This document shows, one piece after another, positions 1-8,759 of a stretch of 64,000 nucleotides of DNA. The notes under the pieces are model-generated. The model saw only the letters and a program-made list of their open reading frames with translations. It did not search any database and was not told the DNA's origin. The position numbers were made by a program, and so were the translations under genes. Every line of letters starts with the position of its first letter. Within the stretch, counting starts at the first letter, position 1. The DNA is from Gammaproteobacteria bacterium (GTDB taxonomy: Bacteria > Pseudomonadota > Gammaproteobacteria > Pseudomonadales > JADFDG01): assembly GCA_018262975.1 (NCBI GenBank), contig JADFDG010000006.1, forward strand, positions 57,137 through 121,136. Direction: 5' to 3'.

Positions 1-1
1 G

Positions 2-517
2 GGCATCGGCGCCACCATGACCCTGCCGATGGACATCCGCGTGTGCTCCGAGGCTGCCAAGATCGGCTTCGTGTTCGTGCGTCGCGGCATCGTGCCGGAC
101 GGCGCGGCCAGCTGGCTGCTGCCCAAGGTCGTGGGCCTGCCGCAGGCGCTGGAGTGGACGCTGAGCGGCCGCGTGTTCGGCGCCGAGGAAGCCCTCAAGG
201 GCGGCCTGGTGCGCTCGGTGCACAAGCCAGAGGACGTCCTGCCGACCGCCATGGCCCTGGCCCGCGAGATCGCCGACAACACCTCGGCCATTTCCGTGGC
301 CGTCGCCCGCCAGCTGCTGTGGAACATGGCTGGCAGCGAGCACCCGGTGTTCGCCAACATGTACGAGTCCCGCGGCCTTTACTACGCCGGCAAGTCGCCG
401 GATGCGATGGAGGGCGTGATGTCCTTCCTGCAGAAGCGCCAGCCGGTTTACCCGGGCAAGGTCAGCAAGGACATGCCGGCCGGCTTCCCGTGGTGGGACG
501 AGCCGCAGTACAAGTAA
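2..517 (+). CDS. Enoyl-CoA hydratase/isomerase (crotonase) family, 3' part
   Basis: The reading frame is open from the left window edge, so the start lies outside; the first ATG at 17 is internal. The visible part matches the C-terminal half of a crotonase: a glycine-rich GIGATMTLPMD stretch like the family segment before the second oxyanion/active-site helix, then RRGIVPDGAASWLLPKVVG, the usual G-I-x-P-x-x-G block that carries the acidic catalytic residue in many hydratases. The helical C-terminus and the WWDEPQYK end fit membership. The family adds water to, isomerises or cleaves acyl-CoA thioesters in the cytoplasm. The substrate cannot be told from this half. A strong hairpin terminator follows the stop directly. 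Confidence 0.85.
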   Translation, partial: GIGATMTLPMDIRVCSEAAKIGFVFVRRGIVPDGAASWLLPKVVGLPQALEWTLSGRVFGAEEALKGGLVRSVHKPEDVLPTAMALAREIADNTSAISVAVARQLLWNMAGSEHPVFANMYESRGLYYAGKSPDAMEGVMSFLQKRQPVYPGKVSKDMPAGFPWWDEPQYK

Positions 518-538
518 AACGCCAGCGCGTTCGACCGG

Positions 539-566
539 AGCCCCGCCATGCGGGGCTTCTTTTTTT
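539..566 (+). terminator. Rho-independent terminator after crotonase gene
   Basis: AGCCCCGC-CAT-GCGGGGCT is a perfect 8-bp stem with a 3-nt loop, followed by TCTTTTTTT. It starts about 20 bases after the crotonase stop and is the clearest intrinsic terminator in the window. Confidence 0.9.
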
Positions 567-651
567 GGGCGCCATGGCCGCTACTGTCGGTGGCGCGGGC
601 GTTGGGCTACGATGCACCAGTCATTACGCCTGCCTGTCGGGGATACCGCTG

Positions 652-1806
652 ATGTCGCTGCGTTCGCTGATCGTCCTTGTTGCCTGCCTCGTTGCGTTCC
701 CGGCGCGCGCCGCCGAGCCGCCGCTGCAACTGAACCAGACCATGGTCGAGATCGGCGGGGTGATGTCCAACCTGCTCAACGAGAAGGTCCTGTCGGATCC
801 CGACAACGCGCTGCGCCAGCTCGACGCGCTGGAAGAACGCTTCCGCACCATGGAGCCGCATACCGCGGACCGCGGACCGGCTTTCCGCATCACCTGGCAG
901 ACCATGGTCGAGCAGATCGGCCGCACCCGCGACGCGGTCGAGGCGGGCACCGCCACCACGGGCAACATGCGCAACCTGGTACACGGCATTGCCTCCGCCT
1001 GCGCCGGCTGCCACACGCAGGACGACCGCACCCAGGCCATCAGCTTCGGCAAGTTGTCGCCGTCCACGGATGATCCGCTGCAGAAGGCGCGCTTCCACTA
1101 CATCACGCGCGACTACGCCGCCGCGCTCAGCCTCTACGATGCCTACCTGGATGCCCAGCCGCGCCTGGCCTACAACGGCCCGATCCTCGATGCGCTGGAA
1201 GGCGAACTGACGATCTACGCGCAGGTGTATCGCGATCCGGAGCGGGGCGCCAAGGCCCTGCGCAAGCGGCTGGAGCGCAGCGGCGGCTCGATGTCCAAGC
1301 AGGTGCGCAAGGACCTGCAGGCCTGGGTCAAGGGCTTCGAGGAAATCCGCAAGGCGAAGCTGAAGGCTTTCGAGCCTTCGATCGGCGACCTCGAGGCCTA
1401 CGCCACCCGCTACATCCAGCCGCATGCCGGCGTGCCCATCGTCACCGAGGAAAAGGACACGGTGATCTACCTGTGGATGCGCGGCCTGCTGCACGAGTAC
1501 GTGCAGTCGCACCCGGCTGACCCGCGCATGCCGGACCTGCTCTACTGGCTGGCCATCGCCGATCGCGTGCTGGATTACAACTTCTATTACTCGCTCGCCG
1601 ACCTGTACCTGAAGGAATGCATCGTCCGTTACCCGGACACCGACGCGGCCGAGCGCTGCTACGACGAGTTCGAGCGTTACGTGGAGTTCGCCTACAGCGG
1701 CTCCAGCGGCGAGCACGTGCCGGCAGAAGTTCGCGACGACCTGGCGCGCCTGCGCGAGATCCTCGACGCGGCCCACGCCGCTACCGAAGTACCCGCCGCC
1801 CCGTAA
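652..1806 (+). CDS. Exported protein with a single c-type haem motif (CAGCH)
   Basis: This 384-residue protein begins with a Sec signal peptide (SLRSLIVLVACLVAFPARA, cleavage probably after ARA-A). Residues 117-121 read CAGCH, the CxxCH covalent haem c signature, within an N-terminal helical region that resembles a small cytochrome fold. The remaining ~260 residues are helical, rich in charged residues and tyrosine, and hold no motif I recognise; TPR-like packing is possible. The ATG at 652 was chosen because it opens directly onto the signal peptide; the longer ORF from 43 only shadows the crotonase gene. It probably acts in the periplasm in electron transfer or sensing, but no partner is visible. 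It is followed by a palindromic repeat and converges with the cardiolipin synthase gene. Confidence 0.75.
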   Translation: MSLRSLIVLVACLVAFPARAAEPPLQLNQTMVEIGGVMSNLLNEKVLSDPDNALRQLDALEERFRTMEPHTADRGPAFRITWQTMVEQIGRTRDAVEAGTATTGNMRNLVHGIASACAGCHTQDDRTQAISFGKLSPSTDDPLQKARFHYITRDYAAALSLYDAYLDAQPRLAYNGPILDALEGELTIYAQVYRDPERGAKALRKRLERSGGSMSKQVRKDLQAWVKGFEEIRKAKLKAFEPSIGDLEAYATRYIQPHAGVPIVTEEKDTVIYLWMRGLLHEYVQSHPADPRMPDLLYWLAIADRVLDYNFYYSLADLYLKECIVRYPDTDAAERCYDEFERYVEFAYSGSSGEHVPAEVRDDLARLREILDAAHAATEVPAAP

Positions 1807-1818
1807 CCGGCCCCACCT

Positions 1819-1847
1819 GTAGCGAGGGGGCCATGCCCCCTCGCTAC
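1819..1847. repeat. Palindromic repeat, short copy 1
   Basis: GTAGCGAGGGGGC-CAT-GCCCCCTCGCTAC is a perfect palindrome with 13-bp arms. It equals the outer arms of the longer repeats at 23334, 47574 and 63217 but lacks the internal GACCG-N14-CGGTC core. It lies between convergent genes, and the TAG stop of the minus-strand cls gene (1844-1846) lies inside it. It could serve as a bidirectional transcription stop. Confidence 0.85.
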
Positions 1848-2992
1848 CTGCGATCCAGCCACCGTTCGATCGCCCGGCCGGCATCCTCCAGTGACGATTC
1901 CACGCGCCGCAGCAGCGGCCAGCGCTGCTCCCAGCTCGCCGGGTCGATGCGGCTGCTCTGGGCAAGATCTTCCTCGAACATCGCCGCCACCTGGTCGGCA
2001 AACCCGGGGTCATCAACCTCCTGGTTTGCCTCCAGGTTCCAGCGCAGGTTCCAGCGATCGAAATTGCAGGATCCCAGCGACACCCAGTCGTCCACCAGCA
2101 AGGTCTTGCTGTGGATGAAGCGCGGCTGGAACTCGTGGATGCGTATGCCCTGGCGCAGCAGCCGGGCATAGTAGTGGTGGCTCATCAGCCACAGCAGCGG
2201 ATGGTCGGTTTGCGCGCCGGGCAGCAGCAAACGCACGTCCACCCCCCGGCGTGACGCCGCCGCCAGCTGGCGGCGCAGGGTCAGCGAAGGCAGGAAGTAG
2301 GGCGTGGCCAGCCAGACACGACGGCGCGCGCGCTCGATACGAGCCCCGGCATTGTGCTTCACGTCCTGCACCGCCGGGCCATGCGCAATGGAGACTCGCC
2401 CGCGTTGCTGCAAGGATAGGGAGGGGTCCGGTGGCGGGTTGCGCAAGCGCAGCGGCGGGTTGTCCGCGCTGGCCCAGGCATGTGCGAACAGCCGTGCCCA
2501 GTCGTGGACGACGTCCCCGCGTATCTCCAGCATGGTTTCCCGCCAGTAGCTGTGCGGGCGCGTCCGCGGCGAGAAGTCATCGGTAATTCCGGCGCCGCCC
2601 ACGAAGGCGACTTTCTCGTCGACCACCAGCAATTTGCGGTGGTCACGCGTCAGGTTGCGCAGGCGGTCGCCGATCACCTGCAGCGGGTTGAATACGTGCA
2701 ATTCAACGCCGGCACGCGACAGCCGGGAGCGATCCGCGGAGGCGAGCGCCAGCGAGCCGAACGCATCGATCATCACCCGCACATCAACCTTGCGGCTCGC
2801 GGCGGCGACGAGCGCATCGATGAACCGGGCTGCGACGCTGCCGGTCTCGAACAGGTAGATTTCGAGAAATACGCTATGGCGCGCGTTGGCAATGGCGGCG
2901 AGCATCGCCGGGAAGAACTGGTCGCCGTTGCGCAGCAGCGTGAAATGGTTGTGAGGGTGCCAGCGGAACACCGGCAGCCTGTGCACCGCCAT
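1844..2992 (-). CDS. clsB: Phospholipase D family cardiolipin synthase (ClsB-like)
   Basis: This 382-residue protein has two HKD motifs: HRKLLVVD (H118, K120, D125) and HSKTLLVD (H294, K296, D301), each followed by the usual glycine/serine/asparagine segment (FVGG, LGSCNFD). Together they form the phosphatidyltransferase active site. It lacks the two N-terminal transmembrane helices of ClsA, and its length fits the ClsB (YbhO) subgroup, which joins phospholipid head groups to make cardiolipin at the inner membrane. Its ATG lies 11 bases downstream of the fnr stop on the same strand, so it probably ends the cco-hemN-fnr transcription unit. The paralogue and exact substrate are inferred from size alone. 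Confidence 0.82.
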   Translation of the reverse strand: MAVHRLPVFRWHPHNHFTLLRNGDQFFPAMLAAIANARHSVFLEIYLFETGSVAARFIDALVAAASRKVDVRVMIDAFGSLALASADRSRLSRAGVELHVFNPLQVIGDRLRNLTRDHRKLLVVDEKVAFVGGAGITDDFSPRTRPHSYWRETMLEIRGDVVHDWARLFAHAWASADNPPLRLRNPPPDPSLSLQQRGRVSIAHGPAVQDVKHNAGARIERARRRVWLATPYFLPSLTLRRQLAAASRRGVDVRLLLPGAQTDHPLLWLMSHHYYARLLRQGIRIHEFQPRFIHSKTLLVDDWVSLGSCNFDRWNLRWNLEANQEVDDPGFADQVAAMFEEDLAQSSRIDPASWEQRWPLLRRVESSLEDAGRAIERWLDRR

Positions 2993-3003
2993 CCGTCAGC
3001 CGC

Positions 3004-3771
3004 TCAGGCGCTGCGCATGCGCACCGCGTTGCCGGTTATGGGGGCATTGGCCATGTCGCACAGCACGTCGCGCTTGAGCACCTCGATCTCCTTGCCATCC
3101 ACCGCCAGCACGCCGTTGGCTTGCAGGCGGGTAAAGATGCGGCTCACGGTTTCCACCGCCAGGCCGAGGAAATTCCCGATGTCATTGCGCGACATCGGCA
3201 AGCGGAAGCGATTGGCCGACAGGCCGCGACGGGTGTAGCGCGACGACAGGTTGAGCAGGAAGGACGCCACGCGTTCGTCCGCCGGCTTCTTGGTGAGCAA
3301 CAGCATCAATTGCTGGTCGGCCTGGATCTCGCGGCTCATCAGCTGGAAGAAGTGGCGTTGCAGCGTGGGAATGCGCGTGGAGAGCAACTCCAGCTTGCTG
3401 AACGGAATCTCGCAGATTGCCGCCGACTCGAGTGCCTTGGCTGCATTGCTGTGCAGGTTGGTGCTCAGGCCGTCCATGCCGAGGATCTCGCCCGGGAGGT
3501 AGAAGCCGGTGACCTGCTCCTCGCCTTCCTCGGTCAGCGTGTAGGTCTTGAAGGCGCCACTGCGCACGGCATACACGGCCTGGAATTCGTCGCTGGGGCG
3601 GAACAGGTGTTCGCCTTTGCGCAGCGGCCGCGAGCGCTTGATGATGCTGTCGAGCTCGGTGATCTCGTCATCACGCACTGCGATGGGCAGGCAGATGGGG
3701 TTCAGGCTGCAATCCGTGCAGGTGACATGCGAGCCGCCGGCAAGGCGGTCGGCACAGGCATGGTCGGTCAT
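3004..3771 (-). CDS. fnr: FNR/Anr-type oxygen-sensing transcription regulator
   Basis: This is a Crp/FNR family protein of 255 residues. C18-x2-C21-x5-C27 and C120 sit exactly where FNR places its four [4Fe-4S] ligands (C20, C23, C29, C122 in E. coli), so it should dimerise and bind DNA when oxygen is low. A cNMP-like beta roll follows (RSGAFKTYTLTEEGEEQ). The helix-turn-helix ends in ETVSRIFTRLQ, matching the FNR recognition helix (E-T-x-S-R) that reads TTGAT half sites. The ORF extends to 3792, but the ATG at 3771 has GAGGGA at good spacing, whereas the upstream codon has none. It lies 92 bases downstream of hemN, whose promoter carries an FNR-type box. Confidence 0.93.
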   Translation of the reverse strand: MTDHACADRLAGGSHVTCTDCSLNPICLPIAVRDDEITELDSIIKRSRPLRKGEHLFRPSDEFQAVYAVRSGAFKTYTLTEEGEEQVTGFYLPGEILGMDGLSTNLHSNAAKALESAAICEIPFSKLELLSTRIPTLQRHFFQLMSREIQADQQLMLLLTKKPADERVASFLLNLSSRYTRRGLSANRFRLPMSRNDIGNFLGLAVETVSRIFTRLQANGVLAVDGKEIEVLKRDVLCDMANAPITGNAVRMRSA

Positions 3772-3863
3772 GATTCCCTCGCGCAATACCAACGTGTCAG
3801 CGGGGCAATCCTAACACTGCTACAAGTCCGGCAACCACCGTGCGGCGGCTGGCCAGCATCCAC

Positions 3864-5297
3864 TCAGATAATGCGGGAAAAGGCGGCAGGACGGACGGCG
3901 TCCTGGAGGTAGCGGTCGAAGACCATGCAGATGACCCTCAACAGCAGCCGGCCCTTGGGGGTGACATCGATGCGGCCGGGGCGGGTGGTGACCAGCCCGT
4001 CTACCTCAAACGGGACAAGCTGCTGGAGTTCGCGCGCGAAATAGTGCTCGACGCGCACGCCGAACAACTCCTCGATGTCGGCGAAGCGCAGACTGCCCTG
4101 GCAAATGATATCCGTTATCACCTGGCGGCGAATCAGGTCATCGGGTGAAAGTTCGATGCCGCGCTCGATGGGCAGGTGACCACTGCGAATGGCCTCCGCG
4201 TACTCCGGGATGGCCTTGGCGTTCTGGGCATAGACGTTGCCCACCTGGCCAATCGACGAAATACCCAAGCCCACCAGGTCGGCACCGCGATGGGTGGAAT
4301 AACCCTGGAAGTTGCGGTGCAGGCCGCCTTGCCGCTGTGCCACGGCAAGCTCGTCGTTGGGCTTGGCGAAGTGGTCCATGCCGATGTAGACGTAGCCAGC
4401 CTTGAGCAACCCGGAGATGGTCTGCTCGAGGATGCGGACTTTCTCGGCGGCCGGTGGAAGCGCGGCCTCGTCGATCTGGCGTTGCGTCTTGAAGCGTGCC
4501 GGCAGGTGTGCGTAGTTGAACACGCTGATGCGGTCCGGCGACAGCGCAACGACGGTATCGAGGGTCTCGCGGAACGTCTCCACCGACTGGTGCGGCAGGC
4601 CGTAGATCAGGTCGTAGCTGACGGAGCGGAAGCCGAAGCTGCGCGCGACCTCCGTCACCGTGCGCACCTGCTCGACGCTCTGGATGCGGTTGACCGCCTT
4701 CTGTACACGCGGGTCGAAGTCCTGCACGCCAAGGCTCAGGCGGTTGAAGCCCAGGCCACGCAACAGGCCGATGGTGCCTTCCTCGACGGTGCGCGGATCG
4801 ATCTCGATGGAATATTCACCGCGGTCGGCATCCAGCAGGCGGAAATGCCGCGCCGTGTGGTGCATCAACTCGGTCATTTCCGCGGGGCTGAAGAAGGTCG
4901 GCGTACCGCCGCCCCAGTGCAGCTGGGTGACCGGGCGGCCGTTCTCGAACAGCGCCGACTGCAGGCGAATCTCTTCCTTCAGCAGGTCGAGGTATTCGCG
5001 TGCACGCTCGCGGTTTGCCGTGACGATCTTGTTGCAGGCGCAGTAGTAGCAGACCGTGGCACAGAACGGCAGGTGGAAATACAGCGACAACGGGCGGCGC
5101 TGGGTGTTGCTGGCGGCGCAGGCGTGGCGGTACTGCTCTTCGCCGAACTCCTCGTGGAAGAGGTTCGCCGTCGGGTAGGACGTGTACCGCGGGCCGGCCA
5201 CGTCGTAGCGCCGCAGCAGGTCTTCATCCCACTGCACCGCCTGACGCGAATTGTCGATGACTTTGAGGTCCACGACCCTGGCAACCCGGATATTCAT
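3864..5297 (-). CDS. hemN: Oxygen-independent coproporphyrinogen III oxidase (radical SAM)
   Basis: HemN decarboxylates coproporphyrinogen III to protoporphyrinogen IX without O2. The radical-SAM cluster motif CATVCYYC is at C79, C83 and C86, with an extra Cys at 88 as in HemN. The HWGGGTPTF SAM-binding segment and the GPRYTSYPTA N-terminal signature identify true HemN rather than HemW. At 477 residues it is slightly longer than E. coli HemN: the ATG at 5297 adds about 14 residues, and a GTG at 5273 (after CAGGGTC) is an alternative. It starts 11 bases after the TauE/SafE-like gene stop, yet an FNR-type box and a matching -10 lie just upstream, so it can be transcribed separately under low oxygen. 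It supplies haem for the cbb3 oxidase encoded upstream. Confidence 0.93.
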   Translation of the reverse strand: MNIRVARVVDLKVIDNSRQAVQWDEDLLRRYDVAGPRYTSYPTANLFHEEFGEEQYRHACAASNTQRRPLSLYFHLPFCATVCYYCACNKIVTANRERAREYLDLLKEEIRLQSALFENGRPVTQLHWGGGTPTFFSPAEMTELMHHTARHFRLLDADRGEYSIEIDPRTVEEGTIGLLRGLGFNRLSLGVQDFDPRVQKAVNRIQSVEQVRTVTEVARSFGFRSVSYDLIYGLPHQSVETFRETLDTVVALSPDRISVFNYAHLPARFKTQRQIDEAALPPAAEKVRILEQTISGLLKAGYVYIGMDHFAKPNDELAVAQRQGGLHRNFQGYSTHRGADLVGLGISSIGQVGNVYAQNAKAIPEYAEAIRSGHLPIERGIELSPDDLIRRQVITDIICQGSLRFADIEELFGVRVEHYFARELQQLVPFEVDGLVTTRPGRIDVTPKGRLLLRVICMVFDRYLQDAVRPAAFSRII

Positions 5298-5305
5298 TGG
5301 GCCGC

Positions 5306-5347
5306 AGTTTATGGGGATATCGCCGCCGCCTCGTTGACGTGCATCAA
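5306..5347 (-). promoter_or_regulatory. FNR-type box and -10 for hemN
   Basis: On the minus strand TTGAT-GCAC-GTCAA (5334-5347) matches the FNR consensus TTGAT-N4-ATCAA at 9 of 10 positions. TAAACT (5306-5311) lies exactly where a -10 hexamer belongs for a class II FNR promoter with its site centred at -41.5. The box is inside the 3' end of the TauE/SafE-like gene, encoding L-M-H-V-N. The implied transcription start (about 5299) is only two or three bases before the annotated hemN ATG. Confidence 0.7.
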
Positions 5348-6073
5348 GGCCCCCACGGCGTATTGCCAGACATCGCCCGGTGAACGGCAGGTTCCGTCGA
5401 GAATCGCCGGCAGCGCGAGCCACGTCGACAGCAGTGTCCACGCGGCATAGAGCAGCATCAGCACGCCGGAGTACTTCCGTACACGTTGCGCATGGCGGAT
5501 CAGCCAGCCGGAGGCCATGCCGATCCCGAGCACCGCGGGGAGGGTGCCGGCCCCGAAGGCGACCATCGCCGCCGCACCGGCAGTCGCGCTGCCGGAAGTG
5601 GCCGCGTAGAGCAGGGCGCCGTACACCAACCCGCAGGGCAGCAGGCCCCACAGCGCGCCCAGCGCGATCGCGCGCGGCAGGCTGGTCACCGGCAGCAAGC
5701 GGCGCGCCAGCGGTGCAAGGCGGCGCCAGACGCGGGCACCGGCGGCTTCCAGCCAGCGCATCCAGCCGGCGATGCCCAGCAGGTACAGGCCGATGGCCAG
5801 CAGCACCACGGCTGTCAGCACGCGGGCGACGGCCATCGCCAGCCCGGCGTCACGCGGGGAAACCAGCGCGGCCGCGCCACCGGCCAACGCGCCGAGCAGC
5901 GCATACATGCCCACGCGCCCGATGCTGTAGCCGGCGCTGAGCAGGAAGGTGCGTTGGCTGGCAGGAATGGCGTGGGCGAGTGCGCCGGCGATGCCGCCGC
6001 ACATGCCTGCACAGTGGCCCGCACCGGCCAGGCCGGTGAGGAAAGCTGCCAGCAGCAGGACGGGGTCGATCAT
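5309..6073 (-). CDS. TauE/SafE-like membrane protein of the cbb3 cluster
   Basis: This 254-residue polytopic membrane protein has about six hydrophobic segments. GHCAGMCGG near residue 20 and LPCGLVYGAL in the second half are the paired Cys-containing motifs of the 'UreH-like/sulfite exporter' branch that regularly follows ccoGHIS. Such proteins are assumed to help metal or thiol handling for oxidase maturation, but the role is not established. The start is the ATG at 6073, which overlaps the ccoS stop as ATGA; the ORF-track start at 6337 runs back through ccoI. The two-protein arrangement suggests translational coupling. The 3' end carries the hemN control box. Confidence 0.8.
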   Translation of the reverse strand: MIDPVLLLAAFLTGLAGAGHCAGMCGGIAGALAHAIPASQRTFLLSAGYSIGRVGMYALLGALAGGAAALVSPRDAGLAMAVARVLTAVVLLAIGLYLLGIAGWMRWLEAAGARVWRRLAPLARRLLPVTSLPRAIALGALWGLLPCGLVYGALLYAATSGSATAGAAAMVAFGAGTLPAVLGIGMASGWLIRHAQRVRKYSGVLMLLYAAWTLLSTWLALPAILDGTCRSPGDVWQYAVGALMHVNEAAAISP

Positions 6074-6240
6074 TCCTGGCGGTCGCGGCGGACCTGGTCT
6101 TCGCGCTCGTCGAAGATGATGCGGTGGGCCGGACCCTGCAGGTCGTCGTACTGGCCCTTGCGCAGCGACCAGATGAACATGCCGATGGCGCCGCCCAGTA
6201 CCAGCAGCGACATGGGGATCAGGAAATACAGGGCGCTCAT
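6070..6240 (-). CDS. ccoS: cbb3 oxidase maturation protein CcoS
   Basis: This 56-residue protein has one N-terminal transmembrane helix (LYFLIPMSLLVLGGAIGMFIW), then a cytoplasmic tail containing the CcoS-typical WSLRKGQYDDLQGPAHRI segment. CcoS is needed to insert haem b and copper into cbb3 oxidase. It overlaps ccoI by ATGA (6237-6240) and the next gene by ATGA (6070-6073), so the three are translationally coupled. Confidence 0.9.
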   Translation of the reverse strand: MSALYFLIPMSLLVLGGAIGMFIWSLRKGQYDDLQGPAHRIIFDEREDQVRRDRQE

Positions 6241-8759
6241 CGGGATCCGGCCTCGCCAGGCTTGGTTGCGCGATTGTGGGCCGCAGGCGCCGTCCGGTAA
6301 AGAACGCGGTCGGCGCGCCGCTCGATGGCCAGCGCATTGACCACCACCACCAGCGAACTGAGCGACATGCCCAGCGAAGCCAGCCACGGCGGCACCAGGC
6401 CCGCCATGGCCAGCGGGATCATCGAGATGTTGTAGGCCAGCGCCCAGCCGAGGTTCTGGCGGATGGTGCGGCGGGTGGCGGTGGCCGTGGCGATTGCATC
6501 GGGAACCAGGCCGAGGTGGGCACGCAACAACACCGCGTCAGCCGCGCCGCGGGCCAGGTCCGTGCCTTCACCGATGGCAAACGACACGTCGGCCGCCGAC
6601 AGTACCGGGGCGTCGTTGACGCCATCACCGACCATCAGCACCGGCCCGCCGCCCTGTTCGCGCAAGGCGTGCAGGTAGGCAACCTTCTCCTCGGGCGAAG
6701 CACCGGCGCGCACGTGGCGGATCCCGGTGTCGCGGGCAAAGCGTTCGGCCTCGCCCGAGGCATCGCCGGAGAGCAGGTGCACGTCCAGGCCGGCTGCCTG
6801 CAGGGCATGCACGACCTGGCGTGCATCGGGGCGGGGCGTATCGCTCACGCGGAAGGCAGCGAGCATGGTCTCGCCATCGGCGAGCCATACCCACGCACCT
6901 TCGCCCGGCGAGGTGGCGGCATCAGTCCGGCAGAAATCCGTGGCCCCGGCCCAGGCGCGGGCGCCGATCCGGTAACGCGCGCCATCCACCACGCCCTCGA
7001 TGCCGCGGCCCGGCACTACGCGCAGTTGCGTGGCGCGCAGCGGATCGTCACGGTCGGTGCGCCGGAAGGCACGGGCCAGCGGGTGCTCGGAATCGTGCTC
7101 CAGTGCCGCGGCAATCTCCCGCGCACGCGCCTCGTCCATGGCGGCGAATGACCGGAAGTCGATGACGGTCGGGCGGCCTTCGGTCAGGGTGCCGGTCTTG
7201 TCGAACACCACGGCGCGCACGTCGGGCAGCACCGCCAGACCCTGGCCACGCGTCACCAGCAGGCCGCGTCCGGTCAGGTGGTTGGTGGCCACCGTGTAGG
7301 CGGCCGGGGTGGCCAGCGACAGTGCGCACGGGCAGCTGACGACCAGTACGGCCAGTGCGATCCAGAACGCGCGCGACGGATCGATGAACTGCCAGAGCAC
7401 CCACGACAGCACGGTGAGCAGCAACAGCACCACCACGAAGTGGGTGGAAATACGGTCGGCCAGTTCCTGCAGTGCCGGCTTGCCGGCCTGCGCGCTGTTC
7501 ACCATGTCAACGATGCGCGACAGGCGCCCATTGGCGGGTGAGGCGGTGACGTTGATGCGGAACACGCCATCGACGCTGGTGCAGCCGCCGGTGAGCGTGC
7601 TGCCGGGACCGTGGCGTACCGGCAACGATTCGCCGGTAAGCATCGCTTCGTTCACGTGGCCTTCGCCTTCGAGCACCACGCCATCGGCGGGAATGGTTTC
7701 GCCAGCGGTGACCCGCACCAGGTCGCCCGGGCGCAACTGGCTGGCCGGTACCACTTCCTCGCGGTTGTCGCGCAGGCGCGTGGCCACCAGGGGCAGGGCG
7801 GCTGACAGGTTGTCGACCACCCGCGTCGCCTTGCGGCGGGCCTCCAGCTCGAGGTGGCGCCCGACCAGCAGGAAGAACACGAACATCACCACCGAGTCGA
7901 ACCACACCTCGGGGCCTTCGACGGCGACTGCCCACAGGCTGGCGAAGTAGGCCAGCAGGATCGCCAGCGCAACCGGGACATCCATGCCCGGCGTACCATT
8001 GCGCAGGCTCAGCCAGGCATTGCGCAGGAAGGGCCAGCCCGAATAGAACACCACCGGGGTGGTCACGAAGGCGCTGATGACGCGCAGGTAGTCGCGGTGT
8101 TCGATGCCCATGCTCTGTGCGGCATCGCCATAGAAGCCCACCGCCACGTGCATGACCTGCATCATGCCGAAGCCGGCCACCACCAGGCGCAACAGCGAGT
8201 TGCGGCGTTCGATATCCAGTCGCGAGCCCGTGCCACCGCGGAAGGGCAGCACGCGGTAACCCAGGCGGCGCACGCGCAGCAGTACATCGCGCAACTGGAT
8301 GCGGTCGGCGAGCCATTGCACGCGCACGCGGCCGCTGCTGACGTTCACCGAGGCCTGGGTGACGCCGGGCATCGCATTCAGCGATTTCTCGATCAGCCAG
8401 CCGCAGGCTGCGCAACGCAGGTCATCGACGATCAGGGTGCATTCGCGCGTTTCGCCACCGGCATCGTCCTTGCCGTTGGCCACGTAACCGGTTTCCGCGA
8501 GGGCAGTGTCGCTGACATTGGCGAACAGGTCATCAGGAACCGGCGCGTCACCGGGACGGGCGGAATACTGGTCGCGATGGAGGTAATAGTTTTCCAGGCC
8601 GAGGTCGACGATGGTGGTGCAGGCGGCCTGGCAGCCCGGGCAACAGGTCTGCTGTGCCTTGCCGAGCACCTGCACCGGCCACGAGCGGTTGCGTGGCAGG
8701 GCTTCCCCGCAATGGAAGCAACGTCCGTCTGGCACGGCGTCGCCGGATACGGTGCTCAT
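6237..8759 (-). CDS. ccoI: Copper-exporting P-type ATPase CcoI for cbb3 assembly
   Basis: This 840-residue heavy-metal P1B ATPase has an N-terminal Cys-rich segment (CFHCG and CCPGC) typical of CcoI/FixI, then an HMA domain with CAACGW (C116, C119). The membrane domain carries the CPC ion-binding motif (VVSCPCALSLATPA), followed by the DKTGTLTEG phosphorylation site and the GDGVNDAPVLSAADV hinge. It pumps copper across the inner membrane for the binuclear centre of CcoN. It overlaps ccoH upstream by ATGA and ccoS downstream, the conserved GHIS order. Confidence 0.95.
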   Translation of the reverse strand: MSTVSGDAVPDGRCFHCGEALPRNRSWPVQVLGKAQQTCCPGCQAACTTIVDLGLENYYLHRDQYSARPGDAPVPDDLFANVSDTALAETGYVANGKDDAGGETRECTLIVDDLRCAACGWLIEKSLNAMPGVTQASVNVSSGRVRVQWLADRIQLRDVLLRVRRLGYRVLPFRGGTGSRLDIERRNSLLRLVVAGFGMMQVMHVAVGFYGDAAQSMGIEHRDYLRVISAFVTTPVVFYSGWPFLRNAWLSLRNGTPGMDVPVALAILLAYFASLWAVAVEGPEVWFDSVVMFVFFLLVGRHLELEARRKATRVVDNLSAALPLVATRLRDNREEVVPASQLRPGDLVRVTAGETIPADGVVLEGEGHVNEAMLTGESLPVRHGPGSTLTGGCTSVDGVFRINVTASPANGRLSRIVDMVNSAQAGKPALQELADRISTHFVVVLLLLTVLSWVLWQFIDPSRAFWIALAVLVVSCPCALSLATPAAYTVATNHLTGRGLLVTRGQGLAVLPDVRAVVFDKTGTLTEGRPTVIDFRSFAAMDEARAREIAAALEHDSEHPLARAFRRTDRDDPLRATQLRVVPGRGIEGVVDGARYRIGARAWAGATDFCRTDAATSPGEGAWVWLADGETMLAAFRVSDTPRPDARQVVHALQAAGLDVHLLSGDASGEAERFARDTGIRHVRAGASPEEKVAYLHALREQGGGPVLMVGDGVNDAPVLSAADVSFAIGEGTDLARGAADAVLLRAHLGLVPDAIATATATRRTIRQNLGWALAYNISMIPLAMAGLVPPWLASLGMSLSSLVVVVNALAIERRADRVLYRTAPAAHNRATKPGEAGSR

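Noticed and set aside
43-1806. The 587-residue ORF beginning at 43 as one protein
   Set aside because: Its first 200 residues are an out-of-frame reading of the crotonase gene and cross a strong terminator; the real gene starts at 652 with a signal peptide.
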